The position numbers were made by a program, and so were the translations under genes. From positions 95,453-143,280 of the forward strand of contig CAJOGC010000003.1 of NCBI GenBank assembly GCA_905234185.1: a DNA stretch of 47,828 bases. Reading direction: 5' to 3'. Shown here in pieces: positions 25,952 through 35,842 of this stretch. Origin of the DNA: an uncultured Alphaproteobacteria bacterium. Lineage in GTDB: Bacteria; Pseudomonadota; Alphaproteobacteria; Rs-D84. The stretch's first letter is position 1, and every line of letters starts with the position of its first letter. A model generated the notes under the pieces. The model did not search any database, was not told the DNA's origin, and saw nothing but the letters and a program-made list of their open reading frames with translations.

Positions 25952-25982
25952 GGTACAAATCCTCTATTCTGTTTGTTTAGAC

Positions 25983-26684
25983 TTATTTGCTTTTTCTTTC
26001 ACTGCTGCCAGCATATTCGGCGGGTCTTGCCATTTCCGAAGCCAGCTTTTCTTTATTCACAACATCGCCGGTGTAAATCCAAACCTTGACCCCGACAACA
26101 CCATATGTGGTTTTTGCCTGAATCGCGGCATAGTCAATATCCGCACGTAATGTGTGCAACGGAATACGACCCTCGCGAATTTGTTCACTGCGTGCAATTT
26201 CGGCACCGTTTAAACGACCACTGCACATAACTTTGATACCCTGGGCACCAGCTTTCTGGGCATTTTGGATGGCCTTTTTCATCGCGCGTTTAAAAGAAAC
26301 ACGACCTTCGATTTGTTGGGCAATCCCTTGGGCAACCAACTGCGCATTCAGATCAGGACGACGAACTTCATAAATATTCACAACAACCTGATCATTTTTA
26401 ACTAATTTTTTAATTTCGTTGCGCAACGCTTCGATATCGGCCCCTTCTTTACCGATAATCATACCTGGACGCGACGTATGAACGGTCACGACGACCTTTT
26501 TGGCAAAGCGTTCAATTACAACCTTGGCCAATCCGGCTTTTTTCAGTTTTTTCGTAATGAAATTACGAATTTCGTTATCTTCGGCCAATAACTTGGCATA
26601 GTCTTTCTTACTCGCAATCCAGCGGGAATCTGTGACTTTATTAATTCCCAAACGCTGAGAAATTGGCGATACTTTCTGTCCCAT
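25983..26684 (-). CDS. rpsC: 30S ribosomal protein S3
   Basis: 233 residues, the same length as E. coli S3. It starts MGQKVSPISQRLGINKVTDSRW. The KH domain is VTVHTSRPGMIIGKEGADIEAL (GxxG as GKEG). The C-terminal domain has GRLNGAEIARSEQIREGRIPLHTLRADIDY. S3 lines the mRNA entry site and contributes to helicase activity. It ends in a short polar tail (GSSERKSK). Confidence 0.98.
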   Translation of the reverse strand: MGQKVSPISQRLGINKVTDSRWIASKKDYAKLLAEDNEIRNFITKKLKKAGLAKVVIERFAKKVVVTVHTSRPGMIIGKEGADIEALRNEIKKLVKNDQVVVNIYEVRRPDLNAQLVAQGIAQQIEGRVSFKRAMKKAIQNAQKAGAQGIKVMCSGRLNGAEIARSEQIREGRIPLHTLRADIDYAAIQAKTTYGVVGVKVWIYTGDVVNKEKLASEMARPAEYAGSSERKSK

Positions 26685-26771
26685 TTTCTTTATCCTTGGT
26701 TTGTGATTTGTGTTCTTGAAGCATTTCCGCTTTATTCAGGGGTTTCCCCCATACCACGCATCACGGTTATT

Positions 26772-27185
26772 TTACTTTGCTTTTTGTTTTGTTTCTGTTT
26801 TTTTCGCCTTCTTTTCCGGAGCCTTACCCGATTCCAACACAATTGTCAGATTCGAAAAAGGTTTAAGGATTGGACGCGCACTGCCACGTGGACCCGGCAT
26901 AATGCGTTTCATTGTCAACGCCTTGCCACACCAAATTTCTTTGATATAAAGGCTGTCCGCGGACAGGTTTTTATTGTGTTCCGCATTAGCAACCGCAGAC
27001 AACAAAGTTTTCAACACTTCGCCTGCGACACGCTTTTTGGAAAACTTTAACACATCTATCGCACGATCAACCGGCAATCCACGCACCATATCGCACACCA
27101 GATTCAATTTCTGATGGCTGATGCGAATCATTTTGTTAAACGCGCGAACCTGATTTTCTTTGATTCCATATCTTGTCGTTGTCAT
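26772..27185 (-). CDS. rplV: 50S ribosomal protein L22
   Basis: 137 residues against 110 in E. coli. The core is normal: KMIRISHQKLNLVCDMVRGLPVDRAIDVL and the beta-hairpin KRIMPGPRGSARPILKPFSNLTIVL that lines the exit tunnel. The extra residues are a Lys/Glu/Ala-rich C-terminal tail (KAPEKKAKKTETKQKAK), a basic disordered extension like those on L17 and L3. It follows rpsS by 25 bases. Confidence 0.98.
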   Translation of the reverse strand: MTTTRYGIKENQVRAFNKMIRISHQKLNLVCDMVRGLPVDRAIDVLKFSKKRVAGEVLKTLLSAVANAEHNKNLSADSLYIKEIWCGKALTMKRIMPGPRGSARPILKPFSNLTIVLESGKAPEKKAKKTETKQKAK

Positions 27186-27210
27186 AACTACACCTTACCT
27201 TTATATGAAA

Positions 27211-27498
27211 TTATTTTTTTGCTGCCGCTGCGGCTTTCTTGTTCGCTGCGTGACCTTTGAAGGTACGCGTTGGCGCAAATTCACCCAATTTATGCCCAAT
27301 CATATCTTCTACGATTGCGACCGGGATGAATTTATTACCATTGTGAACTTCAAAAGTCAATCCAACCATAGGTGGCACAATTGTGCTGCCACGTGACCAT
27401 GTTTTAATTGGTTTACGATCATCTTTCGCATTCGCCGCAGCCGTCTTTTTCAAGACAGATGGGTGAACATAAGGACCTTTCCATACTGAACGAGACAT
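27211..27498 (-). CDS. rpsS: 30S ribosomal protein S19
   Basis: 95 residues from the second of two adjacent ATGs. GGAG lies 6 bases before this ATG but only 3 before the first, and S19 normally begins [11 protein letters not shown]. Signature [20 protein letters not shown] and [22 protein letters not shown] are typical; the C-terminus is Ala/Lys-rich. S19 sits in the 30S head next to S13. Confidence 0.97.
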   Translation of the reverse strand: MSRSVWKGPYVHPSVLKKTAAANAKDDRKPIKTWSRGSTIVPPMVGLTFEVHNGNKFIPVAIVEDMIGHKLGEFAPTRTFKGHAANKKAAAAAKK

Positions 27499-27517
27499 CA
27501 TTTACTCCGTTTTTTTA

Positions 27518-28351
27518 TTATTTCTTCTTTGCCAAATGTCTGCTGCGGATAATCATCTTAGCAGTACGTTTATTGCTACGGGTACGATATCCCTTGGCTG
27601 GAATACCTGTACGTGATACTGGTTCGTGGCCCTTAGAATGACCATTACCACCACCCATCGGGTGATCGTTCGGGTTCATTGCCATACCGCGTACAGATGG
27701 GCGAACACCCAACCAACGTGCACGACCGGCCTTGCCCAAATTGACATTGCGCTGATCCGGATTGGACACGCTGCCAACGGTGGCAAAACAATCGGAATGA
27801 ACTTTACGCAACTCGCCACTGTTCATTTTAATCTGGGCATAAACGCCGTCTTTACCCATCAACTGGGCATAGCAACCCGCGCTACGTGCCAACTGACCGC
27901 CGGCACCCGGTTTCAATTCGACGTTATGAACGATTGTACCGATTGGCATATTTTTCAACGGCATTGCATTACCCGGTTTAATATCCTGGCGCGCACCGGC
28001 GATAACAACATCGCCAACCTTTAAATCACGTGGTGCCAAGATATAGGAACGAATACCATCTTTGTATTCAATCAATGCAATGAACGCGGTACGATTTGGA
28101 TCGTATTCCAAACGCAATACAGTTGCCGGAACATCCAATTTCTTGCGTTTGAAATCAATCAAACGATAACTGCGTTTATGACCACCACCTTGGTGCATGA
28201 CGGTCACATGACCGAAATTATTACGTCCACCTTTGGACTTGATACCGACTGTTAACGCCTTTTCCGGCGCACCACGATACAATCCACTGCGATCGACCTG
28301 GGTCAGACCACGTGTCCCTGCGGTTGTCGGTTTGTAATGCTTTAATGCCAT
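27518..28351 (-). CDS. rplB: 50S ribosomal protein L2
   Basis: 277 residues (273 in E. coli). Landmarks: [60 protein letters not shown], and [23 protein letters not shown], with the conserved His required for peptidyl-transferase activity. L2 is a universal core protein at the subunit interface. It follows rplW by 72 bases. Confidence 0.99.
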   Translation of the reverse strand: MALKHYKPTTAGTRGLTQVDRSGLYRGAPEKALTVGIKSKGGRNNFGHVTVMHQGGGHKRSYRLIDFKRKKLDVPATVLRLEYDPNRTAFIALIEYKDGIRSYILAPRDLKVGDVVIAGARQDIKPGNAMPLKNMPIGTIVHNVELKPGAGGQLARSAGCYAQLMGKDGVYAQIKMNSGELRKVHSDCFATVGSVSNPDQRNVNLGKAGRARWLGVRPSVRGMAMNPNDHPMGGGNGHSKGHEPVSRTGIPAKGYRTRSNKRTAKMIIRSRHLAKKK

Positions 28352-28423
28352 TTTTTACTACCTTTGTTTGCCACAACAATAACGTCCAAAAATCTGGATT
28401 CTCTGTTTATGGCTGTTTACTTG

Positions 28424-28759
28424 TTATTGTACGTTTGCAGACAAATCCAATTTTGCATCTGCCGGCAATGTGACGTACGCTTTTTTAACAGTGCGCTGGG
28501 TACCACTTGCGCGACCACGGAAAGATTTTACTTTGCCTTTGACGACAACAATGTTAATTTTCGTGGGTTTAACATTATATATCGCTTCGACGGCATGTGC
28601 AACATCTTCTTTGGTTGCGGACGCGGCAACTTCGAATGCAACACCATTTTTTTCAGACAGCGCGGCTGCCTTTTCCGAAATTATCGGGCGACGCAGTACA
28701 TCAAACGCACCGGCGGTCGCAACGATTTTCTTTTCTGATTTAACTTTCTTTTCTGCCAT
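28424..28759 (-). CDS. rplW: 50S ribosomal protein L23
   Basis: 111 residues (100 in E. coli). The extra length is a basic N-terminus (MAEKKVKSEKKIVATAGAF). The core reads VLRRPIISEKAAALSEKNGVAFEVA, EAIYNVKPTKINIVVVKGKVKSFRG. L23 is the docking site of trigger factor and SRP at the tunnel exit. It follows rplD by 18 bases. Confidence 0.98.
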   Translation of the reverse strand: MAEKKVKSEKKIVATAGAFDVLRRPIISEKAAALSEKNGVAFEVAASATKEDVAHAVEAIYNVKPTKINIVVVKGKVKSFRGRASGTQRTVKKAYVTLPADAKLDLSANVQ

Positions 28760-28777
28760 TTTATTAACCCCGTGTTA

Positions 28778-29398
28778 TTACGCCAATCTTGCTTCCACCG
28801 CTTTGACTGCATCTGCTGTCAAAACCAATTTTTCGTGTTTCAAGATATCCAAAACGTTCAAACCGATTGTTGGTAATACATCTACATTTTCGATATTCGC
28901 CGCAGATTTCTTGAAATTTTCATCCAATGCGTCAGCCCCCACGAACAGAGCTGATGCGATATTCAATTTTTTCAATTGCTTCGCAAATGCGCCCGTCTTG
29001 GCTGCTTTCAATTTTTCAGAATCAATCACAATCAGAGAGCCTTCTTTGACCTTGGACGACAAAGCCATTTTCAAGCCCAAAGAACGGATTTTCTTTGGCA
29101 AATCTATTGCATGATCACGAACGATCGGGCCATGAACAACACCACCGCCACGCATGTGAACATTATATCTTTCACCCTGGCGCGCATTACCAGTTTTTTT
29201 CTGTTTGAATGCTTTACGGCCACTGCCCGCGACATCAGAAACGGTTTTCACCGCATGTGTGCCGGCACGCGATTTTGCGCGTTGCCATGTAACGACACGG
29301 TGCAAAATATCCGCACGTGGCTCAACACCAAAAATGCTGTCTTGCAATTCTGCTTTGCCGACCGCTTTACCATCAAAATTAATAATGTCTATTTGCAT
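28778..29398 (-). CDS. rplD: 50S ribosomal protein L4
   Basis: 206 residues (201 in E. coli) from the ATG at 29398 (MQIDIINFDGKAVGKAEL). AAGGTGA precedes it by 4 bases; an upstream GTG at 29407 is part of that ribosome-binding site. The tunnel loop KSRAGTHAVKTVSDVAGSGRKAFKQKKTGNARQGER and HGPIVRDHAIDLPKKIRSLGLKMALSSK are typical. In E. coli L4 represses the S10 operon by binding its leader; whether this holds here is unknown, though a long hairpin precedes rpsJ. Confidence 0.97.
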   Translation of the reverse strand: MQIDIINFDGKAVGKAELQDSIFGVEPRADILHRVVTWQRAKSRAGTHAVKTVSDVAGSGRKAFKQKKTGNARQGERYNVHMRGGGVVHGPIVRDHAIDLPKKIRSLGLKMALSSKVKEGSLIVIDSEKLKAAKTGAFAKQLKKLNIASALFVGADALDENFKKSAANIENVDVLPTIGLNVLDILKHEKLVLTADAVKAVEARLA

Positions 29399-29418
29399 TT
29401 TATTCACCTTATCGTTAC

Positions 29419-30141
29419 TTATTCAGCCACAGTTTCTGTTGCTTCTGCTGCCGGAGTTTCAACCGCAACAGCGTTCATTTTTGTCGGGACTGGTAAATCT
29501 TTCTGTTCTTTTTTAACAGCATCGGTCACCAAAACAAATGTGCCGTTTGCACCAGGAACAGCGCCTTCGACAAATATAAGGTTTTCGCCTTCGTCCATGC
29601 CGAACACTTTCAGATTCTGAACAGTCACAGTTTCATTACCCATCTGACCGGCCATCTTTTTACCCTTTAACACGCGGCCAGGCCATTCACGCATACCCGT
29701 ACCACCGATTGAACGGTGCGCTTTCAATACACCATGGGATGCTTCTTTACCACCAAAATTGTGGCGTTTCATTGCACCCTGGAAACCTTTACCCTTGCTT
29801 GTCGCCTGAACATCAATGTATTGTCCGACAACAAAATGAGACGCCGACATTGCTGTCCCAACCGGGATAACACAATCGTCGGACACGCGGAATTCCGCAA
29901 CCTTACGATATGGCTTTACGCCAGCCTTTTCTGCTGCAACCGCCTGGGGCTTTGCAACATGTTTTGCCTTGGCTTCGCGCAAACCCAATACATTTGCGAC
30001 ATAACCATTTTTTTCCATTGTACGATTTCCAATAACTGTGCAGTCCCCAACCGACAATACAGTCACAGGATGAGCAACACCCGCATCATCATATAAACGG
30101 GTCATGCCTATTTTTGTTGTTATTAATCCGCTACGTTTCAT
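29419..30141 (-). CDS. rplC: 50S ribosomal protein L3
   Basis: 240 residues (209 in E. coli). It starts MKRSGLITTKIGMTRLYDDAG; the central loop is GKGFQGAMKRHNFGGKEASHGVLKAHRSIGGTG, then PGRVLKGKKMAGQMGNETVTVQNL. The extra 25-30 residues are a C-terminal Ala/Glu/Thr-rich acidic tail (VETPAAEATETVAE). L3 organises 23S rRNA near the peptidyl-transferase centre. It follows rpsJ by 71 bases. Confidence 0.98.
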   Translation of the reverse strand: MKRSGLITTKIGMTRLYDDAGVAHPVTVLSVGDCTVIGNRTMEKNGYVANVLGLREAKAKHVAKPQAVAAEKAGVKPYRKVAEFRVSDDCVIPVGTAMSASHFVVGQYIDVQATSKGKGFQGAMKRHNFGGKEASHGVLKAHRSIGGTGMREWPGRVLKGKKMAGQMGNETVTVQNLKVFGMDEGENLIFVEGAVPGANGTFVLVTDAVKKEQKDLPVPTKMNAVAVETPAAEATETVAE

Positions 30142-30212
30142 TTTTTTGCCTTTTTTTAGTCAGAGGTTGGCGCGTTTTATTTTTTTTGCATCCCACACCA
30201 ACGCTAACAGTT

Positions 30213-30524
30213 TTACAATTTAATTTTTACATCGACACCGGACGTCAAATCCAACTTCATCAACGCATCAACAGTCTGAGGGGTTGGATTAACAATATCT
30301 ACGACCGCTTTATGATTACGGATTTCGAATTGTTCACGTGATTTTTTATCAACGTGTGGTGAACGGTTCACTGTAAATTTTTGAACCAATGTCGGCAAGC
30401 GAACGGGTCCAACGACATCCGCGCCTGTGCGCTTTGCTGTCTTGACAATTTCATCAACAGATTCCATCAAATTACGATGATCGAATGCTGTTAATTTAAT
30501 ACGAATTTTTGATGCTGGTACCAT
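30213..30524 (-). CDS. rpsJ: 30S ribosomal protein S10
   Basis: 103 residues from the ATG at 30524 ([19 protein letters not shown]), which gives exactly the E. coli length. In-frame starts upstream would translate through the gap hairpin and have no family match. Landmarks: [41 protein letters not shown]10 is in the 30S head and also joins NusB in transcription antitermination. First gene of the S10 segment, 78 bases after tuf. Confidence 0.97.
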   Translation of the reverse strand: MVPASKIRIKLTAFDHRNLMESVDEIVKTAKRTGADVVGPVRLPTLVQKFTVNRSPHVDKKSREQFEIRNHKAVVDIVNPTPQTVDALMKLDLTSGVDVKIKL

Positions 30525-30548
30525 TTGTTCGTTTTCCTTATCGTTATT

Positions 30549-30591
30549 CGGGCCGGTAATCATTGGATTTTTATCCAATTACACCGACCCG
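30549..30591 (-). promoter_or_regulatory. Long hairpin in the tuf-rpsJ gap (S10 leader candidate)
   Basis: Transcript CGGG-T-CGGTGTAATTGGAT folds back on ATCCAATGATTACCGG-C-CCG. The inner 7 bp (ATTGGAT/ATCCAAT) and the outer CGGT/ACCG and CGGG/CCCG are complementary, with a 4-base loop (AAAA). No T-run follows, so control of translation or RNA processing is more likely than termination. Confidence 0.65.
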
Positions 30592-30602
30592 TTTTGTTAC
30601 CA

Positions 30603-31790
30603 TTATTTAATAATCTTGGATACAACACCTGCGCCAACTGTGCGTCCGCCTTCACGGATAGCAAAGCGACGACCTTCGTCCATAGCAATAGGTGCAATCA
30701 ATTGCACTGTGATACGAACGTTATCGCCCGGCAGAACCATTTCTTTGTCTGCTGGCAAAGTGATTGTACCAGTCACGTCTGTTGTGCTGAAGTAGAACTG
30801 AGGACGATAGTTGCTAAAGAACGCTGTGTGACGTCCACCTTCTTCTTTGGTCAAGATATAAACTTCAGCTTCAAAGTCTGTGTGCGGTGTGATAGAACCC
30901 GGTTTGCAGATAATCTGACCACGTTCTACTTCTTCCTTCTTGGTTCCACGCAACAACAAACCTACGTTATCGCCGGCTTCACCTTGATCCAACATTTTGC
31001 GGAACATTTCGACACCGGTCACAACTGTTTTCTGTGTTGGACGCAAACCAACGATTTCACATTCGTCACCAACTTTGACGACACCTGATTCAACACGGCC
31101 CGTCACAACGGTACCACGACCAGTAATAGAGAACACGTCTTCAATTGGCATCAAGAATGGTTTATCGACTGGACGTTCTGGCATTGGGATGTATTCATCG
31201 CAAGCTTTCAACAAAGCGTCAATGGATTCTTTGCCCAAACCGTCATTTTTGCCTTCCAATGCGGAAATAGCAGAACCACGGATGATTGGAGCATTATCGC
31301 CATCGAAGTCATTTGCAGACAACAATTCACGAATTTCCATTTCAACCAATTCCAACAATTCAGGATCGTTTGCCAAATCGCATTTGTTCAAGTAAACAAC
31401 GATTTTTGGAATACCGACCTGACGTGCCAACAAGATGTGTTCACGTGTCTGAGGCATAGGACCATCAGTCGCGGCCACAACCAAAATCGCACCGTCCATC
31501 TGAGCGGCACCGGTAATCATGTTTTTAACATAGTCCGCGTGTCCCGGGCAGTCAACGTGTGCATAGTGACGATTGGCTGTTTCATATTCAACGTGTGCGG
31601 TGTTAATTGTTATACCACGTGCGCGTTCTTCTGGGGCATTATCGATTTGGTCAACACCCTTTTGCGCGTCGGTTCCAACACCATAGTAGTGAACGATAGC
31701 GGCCGTCAAAGTCGTTTTACCGTGGTCAACGTGGCCAATGGTACCGATGTTAACATGCGGCTTGGTTCTTACATATTTTTCTTTTGCCAT
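30603..31790 (-). CDS. tuf: Elongation factor Tu
   Basis: 395 residues from [20 protein letters not shown] at 31790, with AAGGAG 7-8 bases upstream. G-domain motifs: GHVDHGKTT (G1), [13 protein letters not shown] (G2), DCPGHADY (G3), NKCD (G4) and the G5 element around GSAISALEG. Domains II and III follow, with [13 protein letters not shown] at the end. EF-Tu brings aminoacyl-tRNA to the A-site. The leader between fusA and tuf contains degenerate heptamer arrays. It is the only tuf in this window; many alphaproteobacteria carry two. Confidence 0.99.
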   Translation of the reverse strand: MAKEKYVRTKPHVNIGTIGHVDHGKTTLTAAIVHYYGVGTDAQKGVDQIDNAPEERARGITINTAHVEYETANRHYAHVDCPGHADYVKNMITGAAQMDGAILVVAATDGPMPQTREHILLARQVGIPKIVVYLNKCDLANDPELLELVEMEIRELLSANDFDGDNAPIIRGSAISALEGKNDGLGKESIDALLKACDEYIPMPERPVDKPFLMPIEDVFSITGRGTVVTGRVESGVVKVGDECEIVGLRPTQKTVVTGVEMFRKMLDQGEAGDNVGLLLRGTKKEEVERGQIICKPGSITPHTDFEAEVYILTKEEGGRHTAFFSNYRPQFYFSTTDVTGTITLPADKEMVLPGDNVRITVQLIAPIAMDEGRRFAIREGGRTVGAGVVSKIIK

Positions 31791-31823
31791 AGTTTTTCTC
31801 CTTAAGGCTCTGGTTTTTGTTAA

Positions 31824-31888
31824 TCTGATTCTTGATTTCCGGTTTTGGATTTCTGAACACAATCATAAACCAGAAATTTCAAATCACA
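31824..31888 (-). repeat. Degenerate facing heptamer arrays in the fusA-tuf gap
   Basis: Plus strand 31824-31858 divides into five 7-base units (TCTGATT, CTTGATT, TCCGGTT, TTGGATT, TCTGAAC). 31861-31888 divides into AATCATA, AACCAGA, AATTTCA, AATCACA. The first set is a decayed form of the heptamer at 25464 (same rotation TCTGATT), and the second set faces it as there. ATTTCTGGTTT and AAACCGGAAAT can pair over 11 bp. Confidence 0.6.
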
Positions 31889-31901
31889 ATCTTTTTTTTG
31901 T

Positions 31902-33983
31902 TTATTTTGTCAGTTTCTTTATAACTTCGTCTGCAACATTTTGCGGCACTTCGGCATAGTGTGACAATTCCATATACGGATTTGCACGCCCCTGTGACAA
32001 AGAACGCAATGTCTTGACATATCCGAACAGGTTTGCCAACGGCACAAATGCAGAAATCAATTGGTTTCCGAATTGTGTTTCAATTCCGTTGATTTGACCA
32101 CGACGGCTGTTCAAGTCACCGATGATGTCACCGACATATTCTTCCGGTGTATTGACCGAAAGTTTCATAATCGGTTCCAACAACTTTGGCGCAGCTTTCT
32201 TCATCGCTTCGCGGAAGCATGCACGCGCCGCTATTTCAAAGCATAATACATTAGAGTCAACTTCATGATATTTACCATCTACTAATGTAGCCTTGAAATC
32301 CACTGTCGGATAGCCAATCAAGACACCTGTCTGTTGCGCTATCTTTAAACCCTTTTCCACACCCGGGATGTATTCTTTTGGAATCGCACCACCAACAATC
32401 TTGTTTTCGAACTCGTAACCTTTGCCTGGTTCCAACGGTTCAAATTCAATTTTCACCTGGGCATACTGACCCGAACCACCGGACTGTTTCTTGTGTGTAT
32501 ATTCTTCGGTAACCGGTCGTGTAAATGTTTCGCGATACGCAATACGTGGTTCACCAACATTAACATCAACCTTAAACTCACGTGACAAACGATCGACCAA
32601 AATTTCCAAGTGCAATTCACCAACACCCGCCAAAATAGTTTGACCAGATTCTTCATCAACCGACACACGGAAAGACGGGTCTTCTTTGGCCAATGCCTGT
32701 AATCCCAACGCCATCTTTTCCACATCGGCCTTGGTCTTTGGTTCAACGGCGATGGAAATAACCGGTTCTGGAATATGAATGTTTTCCAAAATAATCGGAT
32801 TCGCTTCATCGCACAGTGTATCACCAGTAATCGTTTCCTTCATACCAACCAGGGTAATAATGTCGCCGGCCGATGCTTCCTTAATCTCTTCGCGTTGATT
32901 AGAATGCATCAACAACATACGACCCACGCGTTCACGTTTGTCACGGTTGGAATTATAAATGTATGAACCCGAAACCAATTTACCCGAATAAATACGGATG
33001 AACATAAGGTTTCCAACAAACGGATCATTCGCAACCTTAAACGCCAGCGCACTGAACGGCTCTTTGGGATCTGGATGGCGTTCGATAACGGTTTCTTTAT
33101 CCAACTTGGTACCCTTAATCGCCGGAATATCCAATGGTGACGGCAAATAATCAACAATGGCATCCAACAGCGGTTGAACCCCCTTGTTCTTAAATGCAGT
33201 CCCGCACAAAATCGGGTTAAAGTTTTGATTGATTGTCCCCTTGCGGATTAACTTTTTAATGGTCGCAACATCTGGAATTTTGCCGTCCATATACGCTTCC
33301 ATAATTTCATCATCCAATGTCACAACTTCTTCAATCAATTTGTTGTGCAATTCTTCGGCTTTCGCTTTCAAATCTTCTGGAATATCAATTGTGACCGGAT
33401 GGGATCCCATTTCATCTTCCCAGATTAAACCCTTCATTTCAACAACGTCAACAACACCACGGAAGTCAGATTCCGCGCCGATTGGGAAATTGATAACCAA
33501 CGGATTTGCACCCAAACGTTCACGAATCATATCAACACAGCGGAAGAAGTTTCCACCAATACGATCCATTTTATTAATAAAGCAAATACGTGGAACATTG
33601 TAACGATCCGCCTGGCGCCAAACTGTTTCGGTTTGTGGCTGCACACCCGACACCGATTCAAAAACTGCAACAGCCCCGTCCAAAACACGCAGTGAACGTT
33701 CCACTTCCATTGTAAAGTCAACGTGCCCCGGTGTGTCAATCAGGTTAATACGATGATCGCGCCAGAAACATGTAGTTGCCGCGGAAGTAATTGTAATACC
33801 GCGTTCTTGTTCTTGTTCCATCCAGTCCATAGTGGCGGCGCCATCGTGCACTTCGCCAATTTTATATGTCTTACCGGTATAGAACAAAATACGTTCAGAT
33901 GTGGTGGTTTTCCCCGCGTCAATATGCGCCATAATACCGATATTGCGGTACATATGTAAAGGGGCGGTTTTTCCAACAGACAT
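31902..33983 (-). CDS. fusA: Elongation factor G
   Basis: 693 residues. G1 is [15 protein letters not shown], switch I has [17 protein letters not shown]3 is DTPGHVDFT and G4 is NKMDR. Domain IV carries [21 protein letters not shown] sequence ([20 protein letters not shown]), and the C-terminus [32 protein letters not shown] is typical. EF-G drives translocation and, with RRF, recycling. It follows rpsG by 30 bases. AAGGAAAAAATACA precedes the ATG. Confidence 0.99.
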   Translation of the reverse strand: MSVGKTAPLHMYRNIGIMAHIDAGKTTTSERILFYTGKTYKIGEVHDGAATMDWMEQEQERGITITSAATTCFWRDHRINLIDTPGHVDFTMEVERSLRVLDGAVAVFESVSGVQPQTETVWRQADRYNVPRICFINKMDRIGGNFFRCVDMIRERLGANPLVINFPIGAESDFRGVVDVVEMKGLIWEDEMGSHPVTIDIPEDLKAKAEELHNKLIEEVVTLDDEIMEAYMDGKIPDVATIKKLIRKGTINQNFNPILCGTAFKNKGVQPLLDAIVDYLPSPLDIPAIKGTKLDKETVIERHPDPKEPFSALAFKVANDPFVGNLMFIRIYSGKLVSGSYIYNSNRDKRERVGRMLLMHSNQREEIKEASAGDIITLVGMKETITGDTLCDEANPIILENIHIPEPVISIAVEPKTKADVEKMALGLQALAKEDPSFRVSVDEESGQTILAGVGELHLEILVDRLSREFKVDVNVGEPRIAYRETFTRPVTEEYTHKKQSGGSGQYAQVKIEFEPLEPGKGYEFENKIVGGAIPKEYIPGVEKGLKIAQQTGVLIGYPTVDFKATLVDGKYHEVDSNVLCFEIAARACFREAMKKAAPKLLEPIMKLSVNTPEEYVGDIIGDLNSRRGQINGIETQFGNQLISAFVPLANLFGYVKTLRSLSQGRANPYMELSHYAEVPQNVADEVIKKLTK

Positions 33984-34013
33984 TGTATTTTTTCCTTTTT
34001 TCTTTCTTTAATA

Positions 34014-34487
34014 TTACCAACGGAAATGTGCAAACGCCTTGTTCGCCTCTGCCATTTTGTGGGTGTCAATTTTCTTTTTAAATGCGCCGCCCTGACCCGC
34101 CAACGCGTCACGCATTTCGCCAAACAGTCTTTCTTCCATACTGCGTTCGCCACGTTTACGCGCGAACATAACCAACCAACGCAATGCCAATGTTTGCTGA
34201 CGTTCTGGACGAACTTCGACTGGGACCTGGTATGTTGCACCACCAACACGACGACCCTTAACTTCAACACTTGGTTTTAATGCATCGACCGCTTCCAAGA
34301 AAGCCGCCAATTCATTACCGTCCTTGGCAACTTTTTTCAGTTTTTCCAATGCACCATAAACAATGTTTTCGGCAACTTCTTTTTTGCCGTCCCACATAAC
34401 AACATTAATACATTTCGCAACAACCAGATTATTGTATTTGGAATCTGGCAAAATTTCACGTTTTGTTGCTCTTTTACGTCTTGACAT
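34014..34487 (-). CDS. rpsG: 30S ribosomal protein S7
   Basis: 157 residues (156-179 in bacteria). Starts [20 protein letters not shown]; contains [33 protein letters not shown] sequence ([21 protein letters not shown]) and the C-terminus [15 protein letters not shown]7 nucleates 30S head assembly and in E. coli regulates the str operon. It lies 77 bases after rpsL. Confidence 0.98.
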   Translation of the reverse strand: MSRRKRATKREILPDSKYNNLVVAKCINVVMWDGKKEVAENIVYGALEKLKKVAKDGNELAAFLEAVDALKPSVEVKGRRVGGATYQVPVEVRPERQQTLALRWLVMFARKRGERSMEERLFGEMRDALAGQGGAFKKKIDTHKMAEANKAFAHFRW

Positions 34488-34564
34488 TTTGTTTCCTTTT
34501 TATTTCTTCATTCGTTTCCGAATTACTCACACAGGTTTCCCCGCGTGTATTGTTTTACATTATA

Positions 34565-34936
34565 TTATTTAGCCACCTTGGCACCGTACAGCGAACGACC
34601 CTGTTTTCTGGATTCAACACCCTTGGTATCCAAGACACCACGAATGATGTGATATTTCACACCCGGCAAGTCCTTTACACGACCGCCACGAATCATAACA
34701 ACACTATGTTCCTGAAGATTGTGACCTTCGCCTGGGATATAGGCGGTCACTTCGCGACCATTAGCCAATTTAACACGGGCAACCTTACGTTGTGCCGAGT
34801 TAGGTTTCTTAGGCGTGGTTGTGTACACACGTGTGCAAACACCACGTTTTTGCGGATTTTCCATCATATCGGGCGCCGTGGATTTCACAACAACCTTTTT
34901 ACGCGGTTTCCGAATCAGTTGATTTACTGTTGGCAT
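34565..34936 (-). CDS. rpsL: 30S ribosomal protein S12
   Basis: 123 residues (124 in E. coli). It begins [28 protein letters not shown] has Lys at the position (Lys43 here) whose change gives streptomycin resistance in other bacteria, and [25 protein letters not shown] is the second conserved loop. Both are wild type. S12 monitors decoding in the A-site. It is the first gene of the whole supercluster and has a strong promoter about 150 bases upstream. Confidence 0.99.
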   Translation of the reverse strand: MPTVNQLIRKPRKKVVVKSTAPDMMENPQKRGVCTRVYTTTPKKPNSAQRKVARVKLANGREVTAYIPGEGHNLQEHSVVMIRGGRVKDLPGVKYHIIRGVLDTKGVESRKQGRSLYGAKVAK

Positions 34937-34998
34937 TCAAAATCTCTTTGTTTTTTGTCCATTTTTTGTACACGTCAAACCGGCGCCCGAACTTATTT

Positions 34999-35014
34999 CC
35001 ATGGCACGCCATGG
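34999..35014 (-). promoter_or_regulatory. Perfect palindrome in the rpsL leader
   Basis: CCATGGC-AC-GCCATGG, a perfect 7-bp stem, is flanked by AACCGG and CCGGTT that can close a larger stem in the ~145-base leader. A leader structure that controls the str operon is plausible; the stem contains an ATG in both halves. Confidence 0.5.
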
Positions 35015-35086
35015 TTTATAAATCCGTCAAATTGCCCGGTTTTCTGTATTTTTTCAACTTTCCCTGATTACGTGGAAAGCGAACCT

Positions 35087-35114
35087 ATTATAACCGCAAA
35101 CGCCCGATTGTCAA
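35087..35114 (-). promoter_or_regulatory. Main promoter of the ribosomal supercluster
   Basis: Minus strand TTGACA (35114-35109), a 16-base spacer and TATAAT (35092-35087): perfect consensus in both boxes. Transcription should begin near 35080 and may cover all genes down to rpsK, since no convincing terminator is seen before 18026. Confidence 0.85.
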
Positions 35115-35187
35115 GGAAAAATACCACCTGGAACCAATAAAACCGCTGAAATTCTATCTTTTTTATACAATGTTAGTCAAAACAGCA

Positions 35188-35213
35188 AAAAACCGCCCAA
35201 CCGGGCGGTTTTT
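35188..35213 (-). terminator. Terminator of the outer-membrane protein gene
   Basis: AAAAACCGCCC-AACC-GGGCGGTTTTT, an 11-bp stem with T-runs on both strands, 18 bases after the stop at 35232. It insulates the ribosomal promoter downstream. Confidence 0.88.
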
Positions 35214-35231
35214 ATCTCGACATTCGGACAA

Positions 35232-35789
35232 TTAGAAATTGTAATTAAATCCGATTTGGAAGTCGCTGGTGTTCAACACATCATCAGAGTCAATGCCTGC
35301 GCCAAACTCCCAGCTATTATCAATACCCAGGTCTTTGTTCTTGAATTCATAACCAGCATATACGCCCAAGAAGTTCAAGTTCGCATACAGTGTGAACGAT
35401 TCAGACAAATTATATGTGACCATAGGTATGATGCCCGCCTCGATAGAAGAAGCTGTTTCACCATTGTAATGTTCAAAATCCGCCATCACAGTACCCTTGA
35501 ACAATAATTCAAAGTCACCAAATTGGGCTGCATGATAACGTGCAAATGCACCAATGCCATATTCCGAAGCGTGGTACGAAGAATCACGATCATAGCCATA
35601 CGCGCCCATTAAACCCAAATCCCATTTGGAATCTACTTTCCAACCAAGTTCAGGTGCAATAGATACCGCGTTGTCATGATCGTCATTGAATCCAAAACCA
35701 GCACTACCACCGACAAAATAATTCGTTGCAGCATTTGCAGAAGATACAGCAAACAATACCATCAAAGATGTTAAAGCAATTTTTTTCAT
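35232..35789 (-). CDS. Outer-membrane beta-barrel protein (OmpA/OmpW-like porin fold)
   Basis: 185 residues. Signal peptide 1-20 (SSANA before A21). The mature part alternates about eight beta strands rich in Tyr, Phe and Gly with short acidic turns (GGSAGFGFNDDHDN, WDLGLMGAYGYD, GIGAFARYH). It ends in FQIGFNYNF, the C-terminal Phe signature recognised by the BAM complex. It resembles the generic 'outer membrane protein beta-barrel' family of small eight-strand barrels; the function is unknown. AAAGGAT precedes the ATG by 6 bases. Confidence 0.88.
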   Translation of the reverse strand: MKKIALTSLMVLFAVSSANAATNYFVGGSAGFGFNDDHDNAVSIAPELGWKVDSKWDLGLMGAYGYDRDSSYHASEYGIGAFARYHAAQFGDFELLFKGTVMADFEHYNGETASSIEAGIIPMVTYNLSESFTLYANLNFLGVYAGYEFKNKDLGIDNSWEFGAGIDSDDVLNTSDFQIGFNYNF

Positions 35790-35842
35790 AACCTATCCTT
35801 TCGTTTTGGTTGTGACCAGAACTTATTCCTGATCTTACTGCC

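Noticed and set aside
30602..30640. Terminator between tuf and rpsJ
   Set aside because: The hairpin at 30549-30591 has no T-run in either useful position, and rpsJ follows in the same direction.
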